A stretch of 32,212 bases of DNA from Chloroflexota bacterium (lineage in GTDB: Bacteria > Chloroflexota > Dehalococcoidia > UBA2247 > JAUWOP01): assembly GCA_030612045.1 (NCBI GenBank), contig JAUWOP010000012.1:1-32212 (forward strand). The letters are read 5' to 3'. Each line of letters starts with the position of its first letter. Positions within the stretch are counted from its first letter, which is position 1. The translations under genes and the position numbers were made by a program. Under the pieces are notes generated by a model. That model had not been told where the DNA came from, did not search any database, and saw nothing but the letters and a program-made list of their open reading frames with translations. Below are positions 26,843-32,212 of this stretch, in pieces.

Positions 26843-27964
26843 CTATTCTGCTGCCATCAACAATGGTTCATACCAACATTGTGGGTCTTCCCCCATAATA
26901 TCTCCACTGACACTATAAGCTGCCCTGCGGCATCCTCCACAGACAAACCTTAGCTCGCATTTGCCACACTTGCCTCCCAATTTATCCCTGTCCCTCAGAA
27001 GGTTGGCTAACTCAGAGGTGTGCCATACCTCACTTAGACTCTGCTCTCTTAAATCACATATCTCAAGCTCAGGGGCGGTCATCACATCCCCCACCAGCGC
27101 TTTTCCGGAGGCATTCACACAATATTGACATATGCCAGTAATACATCCTATAGGAGTATCAGTAAATCCACCAGTTCTACCAGGGTTGGCGGCTACCCTT
27201 AGAGCATATTCATCTTCACTTATCTGGTAACGGTCTTCAAATACTATCCTACTAACCCCGTAAATCTTCTGTTGTTCTGCCATATACCTTTGCCATTCCA
27301 TGGTCTGCTCTTTAGTTAATAATAGATTCTCATATTTCTCGCCCCTCCCCAGGAGGAGAAGCTGAACCTGTGTAGCAGTTATCCCCATATCCATAGCTAG
27401 CTTTATCATCTGGGCAACCTCATCGTAATTCAATTGAGAAACAGTGGTTATCCAGTGTACACTGGGAATGCCTACTTCTACACAATTCCGTAGCGCTCGG
27501 ATACAATTCTCATAGGTACCGGCTCCCCTGTTCCAATCGTGGCTTTCCTGTAGTCCATCCACACTAACTTTTACCTGGGAAAGTCCAGCTCTTGCTAATG
27601 CCTGTACATATTTCTCGTCAACAAGTGATTGACCATGAGTGTTAAGGGCGACGAACATGTCTTTCTCTCTGGCAGCATAACGCACAATTTGCGTGAGGTC
27701 ATCTCTTAATGTTGGCTCCCCACCCCCAAACACTACAGCTCGTGTGCCCGCCTTGGCAATGTTATCCAGGAGACGGAACATCTCATGGGTAGTTAGTTCA
27801 TCTTTCAAGGGTTTGCTGGAATCGTCGAAGCAGAACTTACAGTGCAGGTCACACTCCTTGGTAAGGCTAATCCAGCACATGAGAGGTTTAGATTCCCTTG
27901 CTATCTTCTTAAATTTATCTCTGGTGATATTCAGAAAATCCTGTGGAGGAAGAGATAATCCCAT
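26843..27964 (-). CDS. Radical SAM/SPASM domain protein
   Basis: This is a 373-residue radical SAM enzyme with the cluster motif Cys38-x3-Cys42-x2-Cys45 (ECDLHCKFC) and a GGGEPTL SAM-binding strand. The C-terminal SPASM-type region is Cys-rich: CITGICQYC, then CGKCELRFVCGGCRRAAY and EDPQCWYEP. The GGCR-x-AAY...GD...EDP-x-C ending resembles NirJ, AhbC and AhbD, which act on tetrapyrroles. SPASM proteins also modify peptides, so peptide maturation is another option, given the Cys-rich miniproteins at 28708-29115. I chose the ATG at 27964 because AGGGGGTG sits about nine bases upstream; the frame extends to 28012. The substrate is unknown. Confidence 0.85.
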   Translation of the reverse strand: MGLSLPPQDFLNITRDKFKKIARESKPLMCWISLTKECDLHCKFCFDDSSKPLKDELTTHEMFRLLDNIAKAGTRAVVFGGGEPTLRDDLTQIVRYAAREKDMFVALNTHGQSLVDEKYVQALARAGLSQVKVSVDGLQESHDWNRGAGTYENCIRALRNCVEVGIPSVHWITTVSQLNYDEVAQMIKLAMDMGITATQVQLLLLGRGEKYENLLLTKEQTMEWQRYMAEQQKIYGVSRIVFEDRYQISEDEYALRVAANPGRTGGFTDTPIGCITGICQYCVNASGKALVGDVMTAPELEICDLREQSLSEVWHTSELANLLRDRDKLGGKCGKCELRFVCGGCRRAAYSVSGDIMGEDPQCWYEPLLMAAE

Positions 27965-28025
27965 CTCATAACACCCCCTAAGTTGCCGAGATGGCAACCT
28001 GTTTACTCCCACCTTCTATCTCTAT

Positions 28026-28062
28026 AACATTGCTTACTGTCTAAACAGTTACTACTTCCTTG
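28026..28062. repeat. 37-bp direct repeat, copy 1 (copy 2 at 29189-29225)
   Basis: These 37 bases recur at 29189-29225 with one mismatch and in the same orientation. Each copy covers the last codons (KEVV-x-V) and the stop of a minus-strand gene, higA here and the Nfu-type gene in the other copy. Each contains a small ACTGT/ACAGT palindrome. The copies bracket a segment of about 1.16 kb. Confidence 0.85.
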
Positions 28063-28355
28063 TAGGGACGGATTTCCTCCAACTGCTGCGCTTCTGATTG
28101 CTGAGCACGATACAAGTCCCAGCGCAGCTGAAGATTCATCCAGAAGTCTGCTGAGACCCCAAAGAACCTCTCCAGCCACAACGCTGTACTTGGAGTCACG
28201 CCCTTATGCTCATTAATGATTTCGTTGATGCGCTGGTAAGGAACACAGATGGCTTTTGCCAATTCTCGTTGCGTGAGCCCCATAGGAATCAGGAATTCCT
28301 CCAGCAACATTTCACCGGGATGTGTTGGTGCTCGATGGGTAGGTACACGAACCAT
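28041..28355 (-). CDS. higA: HigA-family antitoxin (XRE helix-turn-helix)
   Basis: This 104-residue protein has the HigA/VapI signature: an N-terminal THPGEMLLEEFLIPMGLTQ, a helix-turn-helix (RELAKAICVPYQRINEIIN) and the ALWLERFFGVSADFWMNLQ segment. It would bind the operon promoter and neutralise a RelE-type toxin. The ATG at 28355 follows ACGGGGAAAAG; the upstream in-frame TTG at 28373 is less likely. The last five codons lie in a 37-bp repeat shared with the Nfu gene. The toxin gene directly upstream is truncated (28385-28546), so this antitoxin may be an orphan. Confidence 0.9.
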   Translation of the reverse strand: MVRVPTHRAPTHPGEMLLEEFLIPMGLTQRELAKAICVPYQRINEIINEHKGVTPSTALWLERFFGVSADFWMNLQLRWDLYRAQQSEAQQLEEIRPYKEVVTV

Positions 28356-28384
28356 TTCTTTTCCCCGTTCCAATTGACTCCGAT

Positions 28385-28546
28385 TTATCTCTCTATCTCA
28401 ATGATAGTCAGTGATTTCAACAACATCTGCCCAAGTTTACGGATAGCTATCTTCCACAATATCTGCGGGCATGTTCTTCGTGCCGCCTTAGTGTTCTCAC
28501 CGTTGAAGATGGCTTCCGTGCCAGCGTTCTTAAAAGACCGAATCAC
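28385..28546 (-). pseudogene. higB: Truncated HigB/RelE-family toxin
   Basis: From a GTG at 28546 the minus strand reads 53 codons beginning VIRSFKNAGTEAIFNGENTK and continuing AARRTCPQILWKIAIRKLGQ. This matches the N-terminal half of HigB-type (plasmid maintenance killer) toxins. The family normally continues to about 92 residues with an LRVPPGNRLEAL block and catalytic C-terminal residues. Here the frame ends in unrelated KSLTIIEIER. The toxin has lost its C-terminal half and is probably inactive. It lies 29 bases upstream of higA in the canonical toxin-first order. A perfect 13-bp inverted repeat, ATGGCTTCCGTGC and its complement (about 28510-28522 and 28560-28573), flanks the start codon. 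Confidence 0.75.
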
Positions 28547-28707
28547 CTCTATCAGGGTAGCACGGAAGCCATGCTATATCAAGAGGGAACAATTACGGAT
28601 ATAGACACCTTATCATTGCCCAACTACCAAGCTCAACCTGCCGATAGATTTTTGATGCAATCACTCTCTAACTACACGCACTTTTTAATGCGTTATGTAT
28701 AGTAAGG

Positions 28708-28923
28708 TTATGGGCTTGACTCCGCCTCGCCTTGGACTTTTGGCACCTTCTCTTTAGAAATCTCTTGCGGGGTTTTGCTTGGGATAGAGGGGCTATCCCG
28801 TCTTCCCGTTTCCGCTTGCGTATCCATTATTTTACCTATGGGACAGCCTCCACACGTGCTGCAGTGGCTCAAGATTTTCTCTGCTACTTTACTTACAATT
28901 TTCGTCTTCTTATCTCCAAACAT
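28708..28923 (-). CDS. Small Cys-rich protein, paralog 2 (CSTCGGCP type)
   Basis: This 71-residue protein has no match I can name. It contains AEKILSHCSTCGGCPIGKI followed by MDTQAETG, then a Ser/Pro/Lys-rich tail. The first 40 residues align with the neighbouring miniprotein (EKI-x-S-x-CS-x-x-GGC...KI-x-DTQ-x-E-x-G), so the two arose by tandem duplication. Three closely spaced cysteines suggest metal or Fe-S binding, or a modified peptide. No good ribosome binding site precedes the ATG. Neighbours are an Nfu-type protein upstream and a decayed higBA plus a SPASM enzyme downstream, all on the same strand. Confidence 0.55.
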   Translation of the reverse strand: MFGDKKTKIVSKVAEKILSHCSTCGGCPIGKIMDTQAETGRRDSPSIPSKTPQEISKEKVPKVQGEAESSP

Positions 28924-28925
28924 TG

Positions 28926-29169
28926 AGCGGGTGGGGCTTTGGGTTTTCCTGGCTTAAAGCTCTTTCTCCAGTATCTTCTCTTTCAGGGTATCCCACTGTT
29001 CCCTGGTGAGAATGCAGGTGTTGTCCTTCTCCCCTACTTCCACTTGTGTGTCCGTTATTTTGACTACAGGGCAGCATCCCCCGGATGCGCTGCACAGGCT
29101 TACGATCTTTTCCACGTTTTTACATCTCCTCTCTTCTAGAATTTAGAGCCCTCATTAGCCCCACCCGCT
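28926..29169. repeat. 13-bp inverted repeat bracketing a Cys-rich miniprotein gene
   Basis: AGCGGGTGGGGCT at 28926-28938 is the perfect reverse complement of AGCCCCACCCGCT at 29157-29169. The two copies lie just outside the gene at 28954-29115. They could be ends of a small duplicated or mobile segment, or form a long-range hairpin in the transcript. Confidence 0.6.
28954..29115 (-). CDS. Small Cys-rich protein, paralog 1 (CSASGGCCP type)
   Basis: This is a 53-residue reading frame from a GTG at 29115, with AGAGGAG about ten bases upstream. It begins MEKIVSLCSASGGCCPVVKI and ends in a helical, charged segment (LTREQWDTLKEKILEKEL). Four cysteines are present: Cys8, Cys14, Cys15 and Cys34. It shares the EKI, CS, GGC and KI-x-DTQ-x-E-x-G landmarks with the protein encoded just downstream. 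The function is unknown. The GGCCP core and the Fe-S-related neighbours (Nfu, IscR-like Rrf2) suggest metal or cluster binding, but this is inference. Confidence 0.55.
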   Translation of the reverse strand: MEKIVSLCSASGGCCPVVKITDTQVEVGEKDNTCILTREQWDTLKEKILEKEL

Positions 29170-29188
29170 GCTTGGAAGAAAACCCTCT

Positions 29189-29225
29189 AACATTGCTTAC
29201 TGTCTAAACAGCTACTACTTCCTTG
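29189..29225. repeat. 37-bp direct repeat, copy 2 (copy 1 at 28026-28062)
   Basis: This is identical to 28026-28062 except for one base. Here it covers the 3' end and stop of the Nfu-type gene. See the first copy for structure. Confidence 0.85.
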
Positions 29226-29422
29226 ACCTCAGGCACTTGCTCTTTAAGTACTCGCTCGACTCCATGCTGTAATGTCATAGCTGCCATCGGGCAGCCATGA
29301 CAGGCACCAGTGAGCCTCACTGTGACTACACCATCATTGACACCTACTAGCTGCACATCACCACTATCTGCCATCAAAGCAGGTCTTATCTGCGCTAGAG
29401 CTGCTTCTACCTTCTCTCGCAT
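29204..29422 (-). CDS. NifU C-terminal (Nfu) domain Fe-S scaffold protein
   Basis: This 72-residue protein is a complete single Nfu domain, the unit that carries and transfers Fe-S clusters to client enzymes. The cluster site is Cys41-x2-Cys44 in TGACHGCPMAAMTL, preceded by the typical RPALMADSGDVQLVGV segment. AGGGAGGT lies just upstream of the ATG. The last codons fall in the 37-bp repeat shared with higA. A MITE (29450-29625) separates it from the FmdB-type gene. Together with the Rrf2 regulator upstream it points to Fe-S homeostasis as the theme of this region. Confidence 0.93.
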   Translation of the reverse strand: MREKVEAALAQIRPALMADSGDVQLVGVNDGVVTVRLTGACHGCPMAAMTLQHGVERVLKEQVPEVKEVVAV

Positions 29423-29449
29423 AATTCAACCTCCCTACTTTAATTTATA

Positions 29450-29625
29450 GTAACCATTCACCCACTCTCATGTCATTGCGAGCATCCGACCCACCGCTGC
29501 GCTGGGTGGGTTATATCAGAAAGGAACTCTGAGTTCCTTAGGAGGAGCATAGCGACGAAGCAATCTCTTCTACCCCACCGAGATTGCTTCGCCTTCGGCT
29601 CGCAATGACATAGGTGAACGGTTAC
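29450..29625. mobile_element. MITE-like element D with perfect 8-bp target duplication
   Basis: Terminal inverted repeats GTAACCATTCACC and GGTGAACGGTTAC enclose a core with TGTCATTGCGAG and CTCGCAATGACA. A perfect 8-bp direct repeat AATTTATA flanks it at 29442-29449 and 29626-29633. The right-hand duplication supplies the last sense base pair region and TAA stop of the FmdB-type gene. The left half contains two further hairpins (GACCCACC...GGGTGGG and AAGGAACTC...GAGTTCCTT), perhaps a nested insertion. No transposase is encoded. Confidence 0.88.
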
Positions 29626-29628
29626 AAT

Positions 29629-29859
29629 TTATAACCCACATGTGCTGCACATATGAGAACTACAGGAACTACAAGAACTACTGCTTATTCCCGAAGTCTT
29701 ACCATCACTCGAACCATGAATGAAGCATGAAGAGAAGAGTCTCTTAGGATTCCCTGCATGACACTTGGGACAACCGAGTCCTGAACCATCTTCCCCTATA
29801 GATTGAAGAACCTCAAATCGTTCACCACACTGAATACATCGATATTCATAGATTGGCAT
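29629..29859 (-). CDS. FmdB-family zinc-ribbon protein
   Basis: This 76-residue protein begins with the family signature MPIYEYRCIQCGERFEVLQS and has a second knuckle CPKC at about residues 35-38. Together these form a zinc ribbon. The C-terminus is unusually rich in Ser and Cys (SSSSCSSCSSHMCSTC), offering extra metal ligands. FmdB-type proteins are thought to act as small regulators, and their target here is unknown. The stop codon lies within the target duplication of MITE D, so the insertion landed exactly at the gene end. It is 62 bases downstream of the UGA-interrupted zinc ribbon. Confidence 0.88.
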   Translation of the reverse strand: MPIYEYRCIQCGERFEVLQSIGEDGSGLGCPKCHAGNPKRLFSSCFIHGSSDGKTSGISSSSCSSCSSHMCSTCGL

Positions 29860-29921
29860 AGCTTACCCTCTCACCCTACATTTCCTCTTGTAAGGCTCAT
29901 CTCTATTCTTACCCCAGAATT

Positions 29922-30257
29922 TCATGAATGCACTCGAGCCTCTCTCAGCTTGCTATCAATATACCGTATGAACTTACTCGCCCATTCTATATTAAGGCTC
30001 GCATTGAGCTCAACTATTTCCCTTCTAATTCCGGGGACATCTTCAAGCTTCCCTGAATTGACAAGGGTGTTAAGCTGCATACACAAACTCTTCAACTCTT
30101 GTTCATCTTCATCTCGCTCATCAATAATCTTACAGGCAATAGACTTGCGGCAGGTGGGACATTGCCGCACCTTTGTAGAACATCAGCCACCACCCCCACC
30201 TGATAAATAAGTGAACTCACGCCTTTTCCCTTCATACCCACAATACGGGCAGTCCAT
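29922..30257 (-). CDS. Zinc-ribbon protein interrupted by an in-frame UGA at codon 25
   Basis: From an ATG at 30257, behind GGGGGTGAT, the frame reads MDCPYCGYEGKRREF and reaches TGA at 30185-30183. It then continues without any other stop for 86 codons to 29922. Both halves are needed for the zinc ribbon: Cys3/Cys6 before the UGA and Cys33/Cys36 after it. The same layout and the same 33/36 positions occur in the zinc ribbon at 18883-19110, which has Ser at the UGA-aligned position. The remainder (KIIDERDEDEQELKSL and on) is charged and helical. The UGA may be a nonsense mutation or a selenocysteine codon. A 7-bp stem, TGCGGCA/TGCCGCA, begins 13 bases after it. Translation could also restart at a GTG at 30170. 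The ATG overlaps the Rrf2 gene by 26 bases. Confidence 0.6.
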
Positions 30258-30714
30258 TCTTATCACCCCCTCTCAATACTGTAGCAGTTGCCTCTTTCTC
30301 AGCTTGCCGTTCGACCAAATCCTGCAGAGTTGTAGATTCCAATATACCATCCATAGCTGCTTTCACCTCTACCCAGATATCATGGATTGCACAAAGAGAC
30401 GCTTGTGGGTATGCCTCAGGATTGTCAAGGCATTCTATGGGAGCCATAGAACCTTCCATAGCCTGGATGATTTCGCTGAGCCTTACTTGAGAGGGTGACT
30501 TAGCTAAAGTGAACCCTCCTCCTGTTCCACGGGCACTTCTTACCATCCCTGCTACCCTGAGCGAAGCCAGCAGATGCTCCAGATATCGCTCAGAGATTCC
30601 TTGCCTTCTGGCAATATCTCTTACAGAGATGGAGCCCTTCCCATAATGACGAGCCAAGTCAAGCATTGCCATCATTCCATAGCGTCCCCTGGTAGAAATT
30701 CTCACAACTGCCAT
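30232..30714 (-). CDS. Rrf2-family (IscR-like) transcriptional regulator
   Basis: This 160-residue winged-helix regulator starts with RISTRGRYGMMAMLDLA and contains the recognition segment ISERYLEHLLASLRVAGMVRSARGTGGGFTLAK. IscR and relatives hold an Fe-S cluster through three cysteines after the wing. Here only two are evident, in ECLDNPEAYPQASLC, with Tyr at the place where a middle Cys is common. Cluster binding may therefore differ or be lost. It sits at the head of a minus-strand series with zinc-ribbon and Nfu genes. Its own promoter overlaps palindromic sequence, which suggests autoregulation. Confidence 0.92.
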   Translation of the reverse strand: MAVVRISTRGRYGMMAMLDLARHYGKGSISVRDIARRQGISERYLEHLLASLRVAGMVRSARGTGGGFTLAKSPSQVRLSEIIQAMEGSMAPIECLDNPEAYPQASLCAIHDIWVEVKAAMDGILESTTLQDLVERQAEKEATATVLRGGDKNGLPVLWV

Positions 30715-30744
30715 CCTTTTATGAGCAAGTACATCATAATGATG

Positions 30745-30773
30745 ATATTACTCCACTTACATAAACCTGTCAA
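30745..30773 (-). promoter_or_regulatory. Promoter of the Rrf2 gene, with adjacent palindrome
   Basis: On the minus strand a perfect TTGACA (30768-30773) is followed after 17 bases by TAATAT (30745-30750). Just downstream lies the palindrome CATCAT-T-ATGATG, overlapping the expected start site, a plausible operator for autoregulation. Confidence 0.6.
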
Positions 30774-30871
30774 GTAGGAATTGTTGGGCTAAGCAGGCAG
30801 GCTCTTCAGCCATGGCACAAAGCCAGCAATGTAGGAGGTAGAAAGCTATCAATTGTCGGCTGAGTAGTAAC

Positions 30872-31011
30872 TCGACAATGTTACATTTCCGTGTCGTTGC
30901 GAGGAGCGTAAGCGACGAAGCAATCTCTTCAACCCCACCGAGATTGCTTCGTCTTCGGCTTGCAATGACAGGTGGAATTTCATCGTCCGTAACCTAATTT
31001 AACATTGTCAT
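30872..31011. repeat. Palindromic element E related to the MITE cores
   Basis: The core GTGTCGTTGCGAGGAGC and CGAGATTGCTTCG...TGCAATGACA matches elements C and D. The outer limits differ: a perfect 10-bp inverted repeat GACAATGTTA/TAACATTGTC (30874-30883 and 31000-31009) encloses it. No clear target duplication is seen. It lies in a 554-bp gap between the Rrf2 and lipoprotein genes in which I find no gene. Confidence 0.65.
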
Positions 31012-31065
31012 GATAACATCTACTAGTGCAGTGTCTCTTAAATGACCTGACAATAGAGTACCTCA

Positions 31066-31157
31066 TGTCATTCCTGCCCCGTATCAAGTACGGGGTAAAC
31101 TCCAGCAGGAATCCAGAAGGTCTAGGGGATGGATTCCGTGTCAAGCACGGAATGACA
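31066..31157. repeat. Palindromic element F, a second repeat family
   Basis: TGTCATTCCTGC at the left and GGAATGACA at the right enclose two nested hairpins, CCCCGTATCAAGTACGGGG and CCGTGTCAAGCACGG. This GTCATTCC-type repeat differs from the TGTCATTGCGAG family at 24430, 29450 and 30872. No transposase is present. Confidence 0.7.
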
Positions 31158-31268
31158 AACTGTATAGCTATTACGATTACACTACACTACACTAGCTTGG
31201 CGCCTCTAGTGGTGCTATCTATGAACATACTGGGACATCGGCCCACGGCCGCTCGGAGACTAGCCTCC

Positions 31269-31901
31269 TCAGCCGCACGGTTTAGTTTTAAAGTCATGGT
31301 CTTCAGACACAGCCTCATTATCAGAGCTATCCTTAGACTTCACCCTGAAGTGGTAGGTAGTATCTGGCTCAAGACCGTTTAGGGTAACAGTGTGGCTGGT
31401 GCCCAGGTTCTCATCTATGGTAGTGCTCGAACCATAAGCGGTGGCTTCACCATATTCCACCTGGCTGGTGGCTGGCTTGTCAGTTGTCCAGGTGATGGTG
31501 GCATCAGATTCAGTGATACCGGAGACATCAATCTCTGAGATTGTGGGGGCTGTGGTCTCAAGTGTAGCAAATATGTTATCTTCGGATACAGCCTCATTGC
31601 CAGAGCTATCCCTGGATTTCACCCTGAAGTGATAGGTAGTGCCTGACTCAAGACCAGTCAGGGTAACGCTACGGTAGATGACCATGTTCTCGTCTAAAGG
31701 AGTAGTTGAGCCATAAGTGGTAGCCTCACCATATTCCACCTGACTGGTGGCTAGCTTATCAGTTGTCCAGGTGATGATAGCGGTAGTCTCGGTAATATCT
31801 TGCGATGAGACATAGACATTCGTAATTGAGGGTGGAGTGCTACAGCTTACCCCTCCTAAGAGCAAGATAAGGATAATGATAACTACAAATAGCTGTTTCA
31901 T
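31269..31901 (-). CDS. Lipoprotein with two fibronectin type III-like domains
   Basis: This 210-residue protein has a lipoprotein signal: basic start MKQ, hydrophobic stretch FVVIIILILLLGG, then the lipobox VSC with Cys20 as the expected lipid site. Two tandem domains of about 90 residues follow. Each has ATITWTTDKPATSQVEYGE-like and GL-x-TTYHFRVKS blocks, which mark fibronectin type III or purple-acid-phosphatase N-terminal type folds. It would sit on the outer face of the membrane and bind polymers or proteins. There is no catalytic domain. The two domains are also similar at DNA level, indicating recent duplication. Confidence 0.85.
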   Translation of the reverse strand: MKQLFVVIIILILLLGGVSCSTPPSITNVYVSSQDITETTAIITWTTDKLATSQVEYGEATTYGSTTPLDENMVIYRSVTLTGLESGTTYHFRVKSRDSSGNEAVSEDNIFATLETTAPTISEIDVSGITESDATITWTTDKPATSQVEYGEATAYGSSTTIDENLGTSHTVTLNGLEPDTTYHFRVKSKDSSDNEAVSEDHDFKTKPCG

Positions 31902-31985
31902 CTGTGCCTCTAAAAAATTTTCCTAAGTATAAGCCAAAGGGCATCTCCTGGCAAGAAGAAGTCTCTTCCAATACTTTTAGTGATT

Positions 31986-32212
31986 CTGGAAACTTTAGAA
32001 TAGGATAGCCTCTTCTTATGATTAGCTATTGTAGCGCCGATAGCCATTGTAGCGCCGAGGTTTATCCTCAAGCAGGGGTGGGGGACAAGCCCCCACGCTA
32101 CTATGAAAATTCTAACTGGCTCAAGGGGGGATGTTTTCATCCCCAGCAAAGAATGAGCAAGGTTAGGGATGACAATGTCCCCAACAAGCGTAGAAAAGCT
32201 GAAATTGTTGTC
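31986..32212. repeat. Dispersed direct repeat, copy 2 (partial at window end)
   Basis: This matches 1-254 in the same orientation with about ten mismatches and one 27-base gap, and continues to the last base of the window. It retains the GTGGGGG/CCCCCAC hairpin. It also keeps the frame MTMSPTSVEKLKLL from an ATG near 32169, which is cut off by the window end. Confidence 0.9.

Noticed and set aside
31066-31157. Member of the same MITE family as elements A-D
   Set aside because: It lacks the GTAACCGTTCACC ends and has different hairpins, so I treat it as a separate repeat family.
1-32212. Circular plasmid or phage genome inferred from terminal direct repeats
   Set aside because: The terminal copies differ by about ten bases and a 27-base gap, and the content is chromosomal housekeeping genes.

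Overview
The window looks like a bacterial chromosomal segment of moderate GC content with short intergenic gaps. Housekeeping genes (gyrA, lon, hsp20, hemL, mnmA, a cysteine synthase, an orphan 5S rRNA) are mixed with anaerobe-type genes: a glycyl-radical enzyme with its activase, a SPASM radical SAM protein, an IscR-like Rrf2 regulator and an Nfu-type Fe-S protein. The gene content and the many small palindromic mobile repeats suit an uncultured strict anaerobe. A Dehalococcoidia-like Chloroflexota is my best guess, but no marker here proves a lineage. The two ends of the window carry diverged copies of the same repeat (1-254 and 31986-32212) in the same orientation.

Layout. 1-3077: dispersed repeat, then a 5'-truncated gingipain-like (C25) surface protein with tandem repeats. 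3134-5630 (minus): a MoxR/CobS-type AAA+ ATPase and its VWA partner. 5860-9790 (minus): a MarC-type membrane protein, gyrA and a TPR protein. 9933-12944: hsp20 and lon. 13044-16473: QueD-like, formyltransferase-like, HAD and PfkB genes. 16544-16727: an orphan 5S rRNA behind a perfect-consensus promoter. 17394-22957: the glycyl-radical operon. 22983-24332: hemL. 24621-26715 (minus): mnmA and a cysteine synthase. 26843-30714 (minus): an Fe-S/thiol-flavoured series of Rrf2, a UGA-interrupted zinc ribbon, an FmdB-type zinc ribbon, Nfu, two paralogous Cys-rich miniproteins, a decayed higB with intact higA, and a SPASM radical SAM enzyme. 31269-31901 (minus): a fibronectin-III lipoprotein.

The centrepiece is the operon at 17394-22957. 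It has a clear sigma-70-type promoter, an activase with two extra ferredoxin clusters, two unexpected small proteins (UVR-motif and zinc-ribbon), a small Cys-rich subunit, an 856-residue glycyl-radical catalytic subunit, a second Cys-rich subunit and a strong intrinsic terminator. The D-C-A-B order, the Cys495/Arg510/Gly832 triad and the two HiPIP-like small subunits mark it as a fumarate-adding X-succinate synthase of the benzylsuccinate/alkylsuccinate synthase family, which activates hydrocarbons anaerobically. The inserted small genes and the enlarged small subunits differ from the textbook bss/ass layout. The MoxR/VWA pair 12 kb away could serve as the BssE-like helper, although that link is inference.

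Other points of interest are a miniature transposable element family with 8-bp target duplications, a palindromic repeat inserted in frame inside a formyltransferase gene, and a zinc ribbon with an in-frame UGA whose closest visible relative lies in the glycyl-radical operon.
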